From contig NZ_CP046103.1 in assembly GCF_009707325.1 (NCBI RefSeq), positions 806,001 to 870,000 on the forward strand: a stretch of DNA of 64,000 nt. Reading direction: 5' to 3'. Both the position numbers and the translations under genes were made by a program. Positions 28,755 to 37,709 of this stretch are shown here, piece by piece (position 1 is the stretch's first letter; each line of letters starts with the position of its first letter). The notes below the pieces were generated by a model, which was given only the letters and a program-made list of their open reading frames with translations, was not told the DNA's origin and ran no database searches. Source of the stretch: Pseudomonas sp. IB20. Lineage in GTDB: Bacteria > Pseudomonadota > Gammaproteobacteria > Pseudomonadales > Pseudomonadaceae.

Positions 28755-29617
28755 CTGAAACCGACAGACTGCAAATAGAAGTCGGTTATTTGACCACCCC
28801 AGAGCAATGCAATCCAGCCGGCAATCGCCAGGCACGGACCAAACGGCATCGGTAACGACGCCTGGGGCTTGCGCAAGCGCATCAGGGTCAACCCGGCGAG
28901 CACCCCGAGCAGCGATGACATCAGCAGCGTCATCGGCAGGATCTGCCAACCACCCCAGGCGCCGAGCAGGGCCAATAACTTGAAGTCGCCATAGCCCATG
29001 CCGTCCTTGCCGGTGATCATCTTGAACAGCCAGAACACCGTCCACAGGCTCATATAGCCGATCACCGCGCCCCATAGCGCATCGGGCAGCGTCGCCAGCA
29101 TGTCGGCACTGTTGAGGATCAACCCCAGCCATAACAGCGGCAGCACCAGAACGTCGGGCAGCAGTTGATGATCCACATCGATCAGGCTCATCGCCAGCAA
29201 CCCCCAGCTCAGCAACATCACCGCACCTGCTTGCCAGCCGAAGCCGAAATGCCAGGCGACCGTCGCCGAGATCAGCGCGCAGGCAAGCTCCGTGAAGGGG
29301 TAGCGCGCACCGATCGGCTCACGACACTGGGCGCAGCGCCCTCTGAGCAGCAGATAGCTGAGCAGCGGGATATTTTCCCACGGGCGAATCGGCTGTTTGC
29401 ATTGCGGGCAGCAGGAATTGGGGTGCATCAAGTTGTAAGTCGGGCCCGCCGGGTCGGCAGGTAAGCCGAGCACCTCTTGGGCCTGGGCGCGCCATTCGCG
29501 CTCGAGCATCTTCGGCAGGCGCCACACCAGCACGTTGAGGAAACTGCCGACGATCAAGCCCAGTACCAGCGCCATCCCAACGAAGACCCAAGGTTGCTCG
29601 CTCAGCAGCAGGCTCAA
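28751..29617 (-). CDS. pilD: Prepilin peptidase / N-methyltransferase PilD
   Basis: The 288-residue inner-membrane aspartic protease has a cytoplasmic zinc site (CCPQC and CAQC) and the two catalytic aspartates in DVDHQLLPD and GYGDFK. It cleaves and methylates the prepilins encoded nearby and usually also type II secretion pseudopilins. The start called here is a TTG overlapping the pilC stop (TTGA), because homologues have this N-terminal stretch; a start a little downstream is possible. Confidence 0.94.
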   Translation of the reverse strand: MSLLLSEQPWVFVGMALVLGLIVGSFLNVLVWRLPKMLEREWRAQAQEVLGLPADPAGPTYNLMHPNSCCPQCKQPIRPWENIPLLSYLLLRGRCAQCREPIGARYPFTELACALISATVAWHFGFGWQAGAVMLLSWGLLAMSLIDVDHQLLPDVLVLPLLWLGLILNSADMLATLPDALWGAVIGYMSLWTVFWLFKMITGKDGMGYGDFKLLALLGAWGGWQILPMTLLMSSLLGVLAGLTLMRLRKPQASLPMPFGPCLAIAGWIALLWGGQITDFYLQSVGFR

Positions 29618-30822
29618 AATGCCGACCCCAATTGGAACACCGGCAGGTACATGGCGATGACTAACGCGCCGACAATGCCGCCCAGTACCACCATGATCAG
29701 TGGCTCCATCAGGCTGGTGAGGTTGTCGACCAGATTTTCCACGTCGGACTCAAAGTGATTGGCGACTTTTTCCAGCATGCGGTCCAGCGTGCCCGACTCT
29801 TCACCGATCGCGGTCATCTGGATCGCCATACTGGGAAACAGCCCGCTGCCGGCCATGGATTGATGCAACTGCATGCCTGTGGATACATCGTGACGCATAT
29901 GCTCGATCGCCTGTTTGAACAACCCATTGCCCACCGCGCCTGCTACCGAGTCCAGCGCCTGCACCAAAGGCACACCTGCTGCGAAGGTGGTCGAGAGTGT
30001 GCGGGCATAACGGGCGACGGCGGTTTTTTTCAGCAGTGTGCCTGCCAGGGGCGTGTTCAACAAACCTGCGTCCAACCAGTGGCGAAAACCAGGAGAGGCT
30101 CGGTAGGCCTGGCGCAAGCTTGCAAATGTAGCGCCCAGGCCCAGCACGAGCATCCACCAGGCCTGCTGCAGGAATTCGGACAGGACGATGACGGCCAAGG
30201 TAAACCCGGGGAGTTTGCCGTCGACCCCGGCAAACAGGATCTGGAACTGCGGCACTACATGAATCAGCAGGATGCTGCTGACCACGCACGCGACCACGAT
30301 CACCGCGATGGGGTAGGTCATGGCCTTTTTGATTCGCGCCTTGAGCTGTTGGCTTTTTTCCAGGTGCACCGCCACCCGCTCCAGCAGGGTTTCCAGGGCG
30401 CCGGCTTGTTCCCCGGCAGCCACCAGGTTGCAATACAGGTCATCGAAGTAACGCGGTTGCTTGCGCAGTGCCGCCGCCAGGTTGTTGCCGGCAGCGATTT
30501 CCTGTTTCAAACCCTTTACCAGTTCGCGCATCAGGCGGTTGTCGAAGCCTTCGCGGATAATGTCGAAGGCTTGCAGCAGCGGTATGCCAGCCTTCAGCAA
30601 AGTCGCCAGTTGGCGAGTGAACAGCGCAATATCGGCGGGTTTTATCGGCGGGGCGAAGCTCGGCAGGCGCGTGGTTTTCTTGCGCACGCGGCCGGGGAAG
30701 ATTCCTTGTTGGCGCAACTGCGCCTTGATCAGCGCCAGGTCATGGCCGACGGTTTGCCCGGACACCCTGCGCCCTTTGCGGTTGATGCCTTCCCAGGCGT
30801 AGATCGTTGCAGCGTCATTCAT
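29614..30822 (-). CDS. pilC: Type IV pilus inner membrane platform protein PilC
   Basis: The 402-residue protein has two GspF/PilC domains (LFTRQLATLLKAGIPLLQAFDII and RYARTLSTTFAAGVPLVQALDSVAG) and three membrane segments. It is the platform on which pilin subunits are extracted. The ATG at 30822 gives MNDAATIYAWEGINRKGRRVSG; another ATG lies 5 codons earlier. In P. aeruginosa pilB lies between pilA and pilC; here only about 200 bases separate the two and no ATPase is present. Confidence 0.94.
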   Translation of the reverse strand: MNDAATIYAWEGINRKGRRVSGQTVGHDLALIKAQLRQQGIFPGRVRKKTTRLPSFAPPIKPADIALFTRQLATLLKAGIPLLQAFDIIREGFDNRLMRELVKGLKQEIAAGNNLAAALRKQPRYFDDLYCNLVAAGEQAGALETLLERVAVHLEKSQQLKARIKKAMTYPIAVIVVACVVSSILLIHVVPQFQILFAGVDGKLPGFTLAVIVLSEFLQQAWWMLVLGLGATFASLRQAYRASPGFRHWLDAGLLNTPLAGTLLKKTAVARYARTLSTTFAAGVPLVQALDSVAGAVGNGLFKQAIEHMRHDVSTGMQLHQSMAGSGLFPSMAIQMTAIGEESGTLDRMLEKVANHFESDVENLVDNLTSLMEPLIMVVLGGIVGALVIAMYLPVFQLGSAF

Positions 30823-31025
30823 GTCACGTTTCCGCACGCGGGTGGTTGAAGATTTATAGCTTAGTCAGGTCATGGATTCGGACAGGCCGGTGGCGAAGGA
30901 TAAAATGTCAGATTGTGCGTCTTGCACGCGATTGGTTGCCCACGGATGAGTACACTGGCGCCGTTGCACAACGCGAGGCGCAGGACGCGCCTTGGTATGG
31001 GTTCTATATCTGGAGAGTGAATGTG

Positions 31026-31439
31026 ATGCGTCAGAAAGGCTTTACCTTGATCGAGTTGTTGATCGTCGTGGCAATCATCGGCATTTTGGCAACCATCGGT
31101 TTGCCCATGTACACCAATAACCAGGCCAAGGCCAAGTTCACGGCGGGGTTGGCTGAAATCTCCGCGTTGAAGGCCGGTTTCGAAGATACCTTCAACCAAG
31201 GCACTGTGCCGACCCTGGCCTTGATCGGTGGCACCAGCCCCACCGCCAATTGCAAGATTGACGTGGCAGGCGATGTGGCGACTGGCGTCGGTTCCATCAG
31301 CTGTGAAATCCTCGATGCACCGGCGCCCGTGCAAGGCAAGACCATCACCTTGACGCGCAGCGCCACCACGGGCTGGAAGTGTGCCACTACGGCTGATGCG
31401 CAATACATCGCCAAGGGCTGCGGCGCCGACGGGGCCTAG
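31026..31439 (+). CDS. pilA: Type IV major pilin PilA
   Basis: The 137-residue prepilin has leader MRQKG and mature FTLIELLIVVAIIGILATIGLPMYTNNQAKAKFTAGLAEISALKAGFEDTFNQG. The D-region disulfide pair is probably Cys in TANCKI with a later Cys (SISCE, WKCAT or KGCGADG). A GGAG box lies 10 bases before the ATG. It is divergent from pilC and followed by tRNA-Thr, as in P. aeruginosa. Confidence 0.92.
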   Translation: MRQKGFTLIELLIVVAIIGILATIGLPMYTNNQAKAKFTAGLAEISALKAGFEDTFNQGTVPTLALIGGTSPTANCKIDVAGDVATGVGSISCEILDAPAPVQGKTITLTRSATTGWKCATTADAQYIAKGCGADGA

Positions 31440-31503
31440 CGGCTGCTGGGCGGCATGCGAGTTAGTTGCTGCCCGCCCAATGCGGTGCTAGCTTTAGCCC
31501 ACT

Positions 31504-31579
31504 GCCCGTGTAGCTCAGCCGGTAGAGCAGCGCACTCGTAACGCGAAGGTCGCAGGTTCGATTCCTGTCTCGGGCACAA
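31504..31579 (+). tRNA. tRNA-Thr (CGT)
   Basis: Cloverleaf with acceptor GCCCGTG / CTCGGGC (one T-T mismatch at 6-67), anticodon CGT at 31537-31539 and TTCGATT loop. The anticodon stem has an A-C pair next to the loop. The genome encodes CAA after the discriminator A rather than CCA, so the end must be repaired by CCA-adding enzyme. It lies between pilA and nadC as in P. aeruginosa, where it is a known insertion site. Confidence 0.88.
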
Positions 31580-31726
31580 AGGCAACACTGTTTCAAAGGC
31601 AACGTTTTCAGATGATCCCAGAATGGTTCTGAAGGCCAGACGAGCCGGCATTCGTGCCCGCTCTTTCGTATCTGCGCAACCTTGATGACCCAGATGCATC
31701 CCCATTCCTCGATCTAAGAGAACAAC

Positions 31727-32032
31727 ATGACCACATCAGAGATGACCCAGGAAGCGCGGCACGAAGCAGCCCTCAAAAAGTACGTCGCGGAGTCGCCGGA
31801 ACTGCTGCATGAGATCAAGGACCTGAGCGCCGATGATCAAAAGGACCAGATCAAATGGGCATTTGAGGATGAGGCTGAGGCCCAGGGCCTGCAGCCATGG
31901 GAGCTGAGCCTCAAGTACACCTCCACCCCTGAAGAGTTCGAGGCGGCGCGACTGGCCTTGCACAAGGAGGCTGCCGAGGTGCTGGGTGTCGACTGGAACG
32001 AGTATTGCGGGATGAATAATCTCGCGATCTAA
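31727..32032 (+). CDS. DUF6388-like small conserved protein
   Basis: The 101-residue acidic soluble protein contains ALKKYVAESPELLHEIKDLSADDQKDQIKWAFEDEAEAQGLQPWELSLKYTSTPEEFEAARLALHKEAAEVLGVDWNEYC. It resembles a Pseudomonas family I know as DUF6388; the family call is from memory. Function unknown. It lies between tRNA-Thr and nadC, the position that in P. aeruginosa is a tRNA-Thr insertion hotspot. Confidence 0.75.
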   Translation: MTTSEMTQEARHEAALKKYVAESPELLHEIKDLSADDQKDQIKWAFEDEAEAQGLQPWELSLKYTSTPEEFEAARLALHKEAAEVLGVDWNEYCGMNNLAI

Positions 32033-32086
32033 GCACTAAGCCTGCAACGAGCTTGTTGTGGAGGCCGCAAATTTCGGTCATGCGCC

Positions 32087-32935
32087 TCAGATACTGAGGC
32101 GCATCGACAAATCCACCGCCTTCACATCCTTGGTCATCGCACCGATGGAGATGTAATCCACCCCGGTTTCAGCGATGGGCAGCAGGGTGGTTTCATTGAT
32201 CCCGCCGCTTGCTTCCAGCTTGGCCTTGCCGGCGTTCAGGCGCACGGCCTCACGCATGTCATCCAGGCTCAACTCGTCGAGCATGATGATATCGGCACCC
32301 GCCGCCAGTGCTTCGCGCAGTTCATCCAGGCTTTCCACTTCGATTTCCACCGGCTTGCCCGGGGCGATTTTGTGGGCGGCCGAAATCGCCTGGGCAATAC
32401 CGCCACAGGCGGCGATATGGTTTTCCTTGATCAGGAACGCGTCATACAAACCGATGCGATGGTTGTGGCAGCCGCCGCAGGTGACTGCGTACTTCTGCGC
32501 TAGGCGCAGGCCTGGCAGGGTTTTGCGGGTGTCCAGCAACTTGACCTGGGTCGTGGCGACAAAATCCGCCAAGTAGTGGGCGCGGGTGGCGACGCCTGAC
32601 AGCATCTGCAGAAAATTCAGTGCGCAGCGTTCGCCACTCAGCAGCGAACGGGCCGGGCCTTCCAGATGGAACAGCGCCTGGTTGGGGCTGACGCGCTCAC
32701 CGTCGGCCACCTGCCAATGCACCGCGACCCGAGGGTCGAGCTGGCGGAAGACGGCGTCCACCCAGGCAGTACCGGCGATAACGGCGGCATCACGAGTAAT
32801 GATCGTGGCCTTGGCCAGTCGTTCGGCGGGGATCAATTGCGCAGTGATATCGCCGCTGCCGATGTCTTCCAGCAGTGCACGGCGCACGTTGGCTTCGATT
32901 TCGGCGGTAAGGTCGGCAAGACGGAGATTCGGCAT
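32087..32935 (-). CDS. nadC: Nicotinate-nucleotide pyrophosphorylase (carboxylating)
   Basis: The 282-residue quinolinate phosphoribosyltransferase has the conserved [47 protein letters not shown] and ASGGI motifs. It makes nicotinate mononucleotide in de novo NAD synthesis. The start is set at [10 protein letters not shown] perfect 9-bp stem (32082-32102) spans its stop codon but has no T-run. Confidence 0.96.
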   Translation of the reverse strand: MPNLRLADLTAEIEANVRRALLEDIGSGDITAQLIPAERLAKATIITRDAAVIAGTAWVDAVFRQLDPRVAVHWQVADGERVSPNQALFHLEGPARSLLSGERCALNFLQMLSGVATRAHYLADFVATTQVKLLDTRKTLPGLRLAQKYAVTCGGCHNHRIGLYDAFLIKENHIAACGGIAQAISAAHKIAPGKPVEIEVESLDELREALAAGADIIMLDELSLDDMREAVRLNAGKAKLEASGGINETTLLPIAETGVDYISIGAMTKDVKAVDLSMRLSI

Positions 32936-33178
32936 AACAGGCTCCACAAACAAGGTGCCTCGATTATAGGGGCTGTGCGCCTTTGAACCCAGGCTCCCCA
33001 CTCATTTACACCGCAATGGCAGAGTTTGCTGGCGCAACTACCCTCGTTTGCAAGATAATCTCGCGCCTTGCAATTGGCGTCATAGCTTTGACGTCTTGGT
33101 GGTAACCGGCTTTTGCAGCCCAATTGGACCTGTCGCCGATTTTTCCCCACCCCAACATCGCCGTTTCAGGAGGCCAGG

Positions 33179-35335
33179 ATGCACATTGACGGAAAGGTGG
33201 TGCCTATCAACAAGGCACAGGCCACGCCATCCCCGCTCGCGCGCCTGCCGGTGGTGTTGATGCAGGTTCGCGACAAGGCTGCCCAACAGTTGCAGCAAGG
33301 CTTGCAGGAGCTGTTCGATAACGCCGACGACACCCTGTTCGAAATGGCCGACAAGGCCCGCAGTAATGTTGACCATCACATTTTCTTTGAAGCCATGCGC
33401 GACTTGCGCCTCAAGCGTAAGAACTTCGAACGCGTATTCATGGAGCAACTGTTCGCCGCCTTCGCCAATCTGGGCCCCAGCGGGCCGGGCGAGCCGCACC
33501 TGGTGCCGGTAGTGTCCTACGAGGCGGCGCCCGGCACGTCCAGCGATGCCCTGGAAAAAGCCGTTGCACTGGAGGCCATGCTGGGCCGGGTGCGGCACCG
33601 CGATGGCCTGGCGCTGGGGCAACTGACTGCACGCTTGGGCACGGTGCTCGGCAAGCCCCTGGACGAGCGAGATAACCCATTGGGCCCGGCGCTGCTTTGT
33701 GAGTTCTTTTTGCGCGCGGGGCGCAGCTTGGGGGTGGAGATCCGCGTCAAGCTGATCATGCTCAAGCTGTTTGAAAAGTACGTGCTCAGCGACGCCGATC
33801 AACTGTTCGGCGAAGCCAACCAGTTGCTGGTTGCCACCGGGGTGCTGCCTGAACTCAAGGCGGTGCCGTCACGTCGGCCCGGCGGGCGTGCGGCGCGCGA
33901 ACAACAGCAAGAAGGCAGCCTGCCCAGCATCGACCCGCCGCTGGATGAAAACGGCCAGGAAGCCTTCGCCGCGTTGCAAAAGTTGCTGGCGGCGGTACGT
34001 GGCAGTGTAGCGCCCACCCTTGAGGCCTGCGCCGAGCCGCAACCCATTGCCACCCGCGACCTGCTGCGCCTGCTCTCCCATTTGCAACAATACGTGCCGG
34101 AACCCGAGGCCGAAGACGACTTTGACCTGCGCAACCAGCTTGGGCAGTTGTTGACCCGGGTCAGCGTCAAGAGTGGCAAATCCCGTGTTGTGGAAGACGC
34201 CGATGAGGATGTGATCAACCTGATCGCGCTGCTGTTCGATTTCATCCTTAACGACCGTACCGTGCCGGATGCCTTCAAGGGCTTGATTGCCCGCTTGCAG
34301 ATCCCGATGCTGAAAGTCGCGGTGCTGGACAAAAGTTTCCTCAGCCGTAGCAATCACCCAGCGCGGCGGTTGCTCAACGAGATCGCGGCTGCCGCCATGG
34401 GTTGGAGCCCGCACGCGGACTATCAGCGTGACGGCCTGTACCTGCAGATCGAGCAAGTGGTGCAGTGCTTGCTGAATGACTTCGTCGAAGACCTGGCGAT
34501 TTTTTCCCAACTGCTGGCGCAGTTCAGTGCGTTTACCTTGGATGAACGCCGCCGTAGCGAGCTGCTTGAACAGCACACCCGCGAAGCCGAAGAAGGGCGT
34601 GTGCGCACGCAAGCCGCCCGTGAGCGTGTGGCTGACCTGCTTAACCGGCGCTTGCTCGGCAAGGTGTTGCCGCAATCCGTGGTGGAGTTTCTGCAGCAGG
34701 CCTGGAGCCAGGTGCTGTTGTTGGCCAGCCTCAAGCAAGGCGAACAGTCGGTGCAGTGGCAGTCGGCAGTACGGACCATGGACGAGCTGATCTGGAGTGT
34801 GGGCCTGCAGAAAGACACCGAGGCCGGGCGGCACCTGCTGGAGCAACTGCCTGGGTTGCTCACGGCGTTGCGCAACGGCTTGACCCGCGCGGCGTTCGAT
34901 TCCTTCAGCACCCGTGAGTTTTTTGTGCGCTTGCAGGCCATGCATGTTCAATCGTGCGAAGGCGAGCCCCTTGATGTGCTGATCAAGGTGCGTGAGCCGT
35001 TTTCATTCGGTGCCGTGTTGCCTGACGCCATGGAAGGCCTGCCCAGCGATGACCCGGACCTGCTCAAGGCTCATCAACTGCGCATTGGCGGCTGGGTTGA
35101 GTTCCAGCAAGAGGCAGTCGCCACCCTGCGATGCAAGCTGACGGCGATCATGGCACCGGCCAACCGCTATATTTTTGTCAGCCGTACCGGGCTCAAAGTC
35201 CTGGACAAAACCGCCGGCCAATTGGCCATGGCGTTCAAGCGCGGCGCGCTGCGCACCTTGGACGATGGGTTGCTGTTCGACCGCGCGTTGGCGTGCGTAG
35301 TGGGTAACCTGCGTCAACTCAATCGCGGCAAGTGA
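33179..35335 (+). CDS. DUF1631 domain-containing protein
   Basis: The 718-residue soluble, mostly helical protein begins MHIDGKVVPINKAQ and carries a DUF1631 domain over most of its length (RSNVDHHIFFEAMRDLRLKRKNFERVFMEQL to VVGNLRQLNRGK). The C-terminal part (about 600-700) resembles a PilZ-like beta-barrel fused after the helical region; this is a weak inference. Older annotations use "thymidine phosphorylase", with no support visible here. It is divergent from nadC and upstream of ampD. Confidence 0.85.
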   Translation: MHIDGKVVPINKAQATPSPLARLPVVLMQVRDKAAQQLQQGLQELFDNADDTLFEMADKARSNVDHHIFFEAMRDLRLKRKNFERVFMEQLFAAFANLGPSGPGEPHLVPVVSYEAAPGTSSDALEKAVALEAMLGRVRHRDGLALGQLTARLGTVLGKPLDERDNPLGPALLCEFFLRAGRSLGVEIRVKLIMLKLFEKYVLSDADQLFGEANQLLVATGVLPELKAVPSRRPGGRAAREQQQEGSLPSIDPPLDENGQEAFAALQKLLAAVRGSVAPTLEACAEPQPIATRDLLRLLSHLQQYVPEPEAEDDFDLRNQLGQLLTRVSVKSGKSRVVEDADEDVINLIALLFDFILNDRTVPDAFKGLIARLQIPMLKVAVLDKSFLSRSNHPARRLLNEIAAAAMGWSPHADYQRDGLYLQIEQVVQCLLNDFVEDLAIFSQLLAQFSAFTLDERRRSELLEQHTREAEEGRVRTQAARERVADLLNRRLLGKVLPQSVVEFLQQAWSQVLLLASLKQGEQSVQWQSAVRTMDELIWSVGLQKDTEAGRHLLEQLPGLLTALRNGLTRAAFDSFSTREFFVRLQAMHVQSCEGEPLDVLIKVREPFSFGAVLPDAMEGLPSDDPDLLKAHQLRIGGWVEFQQEAVATLRCKLTAIMAPANRYIFVSRTGLKVLDKTAGQLAMAFKRGALRTLDDGLLFDRALACVVGNLRQLNRGK

Positions 35336-35396
35336 TCGCAACCGCAGGGCTGAACGCGGCATACTGGTGATACCTCGTCTCATTCAAGGAACCTGT

Positions 35397-35960
35397 ATGC
35401 AGTTGGACCCCACCAGCGGTTGGTGCCAGGGCATTCGTCATTGCCCTTCGCCCAACCACAACGAGCGCCCCGCAGGCGAAATCTCACTGTTGGTGGTGCA
35501 TAACATCAGTTTGCCACCGGCGCAGTTTGCCACCGGCAAGGTGCATGAGTTTTTCCAGAATCGCCTGGATGTCACGGAACATCCCTACTTTGAAGGCATT
35601 GCCGACCTACGGGTATCTGCGCATTTTCTGATTGAACGCGACGGTACCGTGACGCAATTTGTATCGTGCCTGGACCGCGCCTGGCATGCCGGGATATCCA
35701 GCTTTGGGGGGCGTGAAGTCTGCAACGACTTCTCTTTAGGCATCGAGCTGGAAGGGACCGATGAGCTACCGTTTACCGAGGCCCAATATGCATCCCTGAT
35801 CGACCTGGCCCGCCAGCTGCTGGTGGCGTATCCGGACATTACCCAGCAGCGTATTTGTGGCCACAGTGATATCGCCCCGGGACGCAAGACTGACCCGGGC
35901 CAGGCTTTTGATTGGACGCGCTTTCGCAGCGCCCTGCAGGATGGAGGACACGCACGATGA
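35397..35960 (+). CDS. ampD: 1,6-anhydro-N-acetylmuramoyl-L-alanine amidase AmpD
   Basis: The 187-residue zinc amidase has ligands His35 (LLVVHNIS), His156 and Asp166 (GHSDIAPGRKTDPG). It cleaves anhydro-muropeptides during cell-wall recycling in the cytoplasm, so it keeps AmpR from inducing AmpC beta-lactamase. The start is MQLDPTSGWCQGIRHCPSPN. It overlaps ampE by 4 bases. Confidence 0.96.
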   Translation: MQLDPTSGWCQGIRHCPSPNHNERPAGEISLLVVHNISLPPAQFATGKVHEFFQNRLDVTEHPYFEGIADLRVSAHFLIERDGTVTQFVSCLDRAWHAGISSFGGREVCNDFSLGIELEGTDELPFTEAQYASLIDLARQLLVAYPDITQQRICGHSDIAPGRKTDPGQAFDWTRFRSALQDGGHAR

Positions 35961-36793
35961 GTTTCCTGGTGTTAGTGCTGGCGGTCTGGATCGAGAAGTT
36001 TTCGGCCCTGCGTCGGCGGTTGCAGCGTGACGGTGGATGGCTGCGTGAGCTGGCCAAGCTGGAATCTAGCGCGCGCATGGGCAAGCGGCCCTGGTTGATT
36101 TTAGTACTGCTGGTGTTGTTGCCGGTGGCCTTGCTAGCCCTGTTGCTGATGGTGCTGGAGCCGGTGGCTTATGGCCTGTTGGCGCTGCCGGTGCACTTGC
36201 TGGTGGTGATTTATAGCCTGGGGCGTGGCGATCTATTGGCCGGGCTTGGACCGTTTCGCGATGCCTGGCGGCGCGGCGATCTGCAGGCCGCCGAACACGT
36301 GGCCGAGCGCGACCTGAAGGTGGCGGCCGACAGTGGCGAGCAGCTGCTGGAGCGGGTGCAGGGCCATCTGCTGTGGCAGGCCTATCAAAGCTTTTTCGCG
36401 GTGATTTTTTGGTATTTCCTGTTGGGCCCGATCGCCGCACTGGCCTATCGACTGCTGGCGTTGGCCAGCGAGCATAGTCAGAACCCCTTGGTCGCCGAAC
36501 GTGCCGGGCAGTTGCGCCACGCGTTTGACTGGCTGCCGGTGCGCCTGCTGGCGGCAAGTTTTGCGCTGGTGGGTAATTTTGTTGCGGTCGGTCGGGTGAT
36601 GCTGCATGAGCTGCTGAGCTGGGACATCAGCGCCGCACAACTGGTGGAGAAGGTTGGCCTGGTGGCCGCTGAAATTCCGGCGCCAGTGGTGGGGGCTGAC
36701 GGTATCAATAGCCTGGATCGGCTGTGGGAGTTGCTGCTGCGTGCGGCGGTGCTGTGGTATGCCGGGTTTGCTATCTGGACTGTGTTGCCGTAA
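35957..36793 (+). CDS. ampE: Regulatory signalling modulator protein AmpE
   Basis: The 278-residue inner-membrane protein has four predicted membrane segments (LILVLLVLLPVALLALLLMV, LLALPVHLLVVIYSLG, FFAVIFWYFLLGPIAALAYRLL, C-terminal AAVLWYAGFAIWTVLP) and the conserved LGRGD motif. It is encoded with ampD in most gammaproteobacteria; its molecular role is not settled. ATGA overlap with ampD. Confidence 0.93.
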   Translation: MSFLVLVLAVWIEKFSALRRRLQRDGGWLRELAKLESSARMGKRPWLILVLLVLLPVALLALLLMVLEPVAYGLLALPVHLLVVIYSLGRGDLLAGLGPFRDAWRRGDLQAAEHVAERDLKVAADSGEQLLERVQGHLLWQAYQSFFAVIFWYFLLGPIAALAYRLLALASEHSQNPLVAERAGQLRHAFDWLPVRLLAASFALVGNFVAVGRVMLHELLSWDISAAQLVEKVGLVAAEIPAPVVGADGINSLDRLWELLLRAAVLWYAGFAIWTVLP

Positions 36794-36815
36794 TTAAGCG
36801 AACGCGGTCAAAAAT

Positions 36816-36860
36816 GTGGGAGCGGCGGTGCGAGGATTCGACTCGCACCGTCGCTCCCAC
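36816..36860. repeat. Near-perfect REP-like hairpin after ampE
   Basis: GTGGGAGCGGCGGTGCGAG and CTCGCACCGTCGCTCCCAC form a 19-base stem with one mismatch around a 7-base loop. The outer GTGGGAGCGG matches the REP core, but the inner part differs from the other REPs in the window. It may end or protect the ampDE transcript. Confidence 0.8.
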
Positions 36861-36949
36861 CGTTGTTTAAAGTCGTTAACCTTACGTTACAAAACTCCCT
36901 TTCAAATTGAGCTATACAGACACAGCGCCAAAAGCCCGGTGCCGTCGGC

Positions 36950-37153
36950 ATGATCGTCGATCAGAACCAGCAGATTGCCGCGGCCGTGGAGCAGCAAACC
37001 GCCGTCGCCCACGATATCGATCAGAACATCGTCGAAATCAATCGTGCCGGCGAGCATGCGGCCGAAGGTGCGCATCAGACCGAGGCCGCCAGCCGACTGC
37101 TATCAATACAGGTCATCGAGTTGAAGCAACTGATTGGGGCGTTTCGCGTGTAG
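36950..37153 (+). pseudogene. 3' fragment of a methyl-accepting chemotaxis protein
   Basis: The 67 residues MIVDQNQQIAAAVEQQTAVAHDIDQNIVEINRAGEHAAEGAHQTEAASRLLSIQVIELKQLIGAFRV match only the C-terminal end of an MCP signalling domain. Upstream there is no sensor, membrane helix or signalling hairpin, only the REP hairpin and ampE. It is a remnant, most likely left by deletion, and cannot function as a receptor. Confidence 0.8.
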
Positions 37154-37280
37154 GTCCGGGGCGTAGGAATTTATCCTTGTGTGGTGTGGTGCCCGTCCTG
37201 ATTTGCCTGTGGATCTTTTCTGAGTGCGTGAAGGGGTGAGAGTTTGTTTCAACCAGTCACAGACCAAGGGAGGCACGGCG

Positions 37281-37709
37281 ATGACCGCTGTTATCGGCGT
37301 CAAAGGGCACTGCGCCCATTGCGACATCACGTTTTCACTCAAGCCTTGGCAACTGAACGCCATTGCTATCCATGAGCCCTTTGGATGCCCGTACTGTCAG
37401 CGCATCTTGCAGTTGAACTGCCCCAAACAACAGCGCCAGTTCAAGTCGTTGGACCACTGGGCGATGGTGCGCCCGAGCATGATCGTGCTGACTTGCGTGG
37501 TGATGGTCGTGGCGCTGGTGGCCGAGTGGGTAGGGCTGATCAGTGTGATCGGGCAGCTGAATATTTCATTGGTAGTGGTGCTGGTGCACTTTCTGGTGCT
37601 GCGTTATGCCCGTCACCGGCAACGGCTGACGTTGGACTTGCAGGCGGTCAACACGCTACCAATTGAACAGCTCGCACGCGTTGCGCGTACTCGACTCGGC
37701 CAACAATAA
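37281..37709 (+). CDS. Small zinc-ribbon membrane protein of unknown function
   Basis: The 142-residue protein starts after a strong AGGGAGG box. It has an N-terminal CxxC pair set (GHCAHCD and FGCPYCQR) typical of a zinc ribbon, and then two membrane helices (PSMIVLTCVVMVVALVAEWVGLISVIG and NISLVVVLVHFLVLRYA). No family name is recognised. Its 3' end overlaps the convergent tatD gene by 54 bases. Confidence 0.75.
   Translation: MTAVIGVKGHCAHCDITFSLKPWQLNAIAIHEPFGCPYCQRILQLNCPKQQRQFKSLDHWAMVRPSMIVLTCVVMVVALVAEWVGLISVIGQLNISLVVVLVHFLVLRYARHRQRLTLDLQAVNTLPIEQLARVARTRLGQQ

Noticed and set aside
30850..31020. Sigma-54 promoter upstream of pilA, as in P. aeruginosa
   Set aside because: No convincing GG-N10-GC element of the TGGCAC-N5-TTGC type was found. 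This agrees with the absence of pilSR from the window.
31504..32935. Genomic island or prophage at tRNA-Thr
   Set aside because: Only one small conserved gene lies between tRNA-Thr and nadC; there is no integrase, repeat or composition change.
33179..35335. Older label thymidine phosphorylase for the DUF1631 protein
   Set aside because: No thymidine phosphorylase motifs are visible in the protein.
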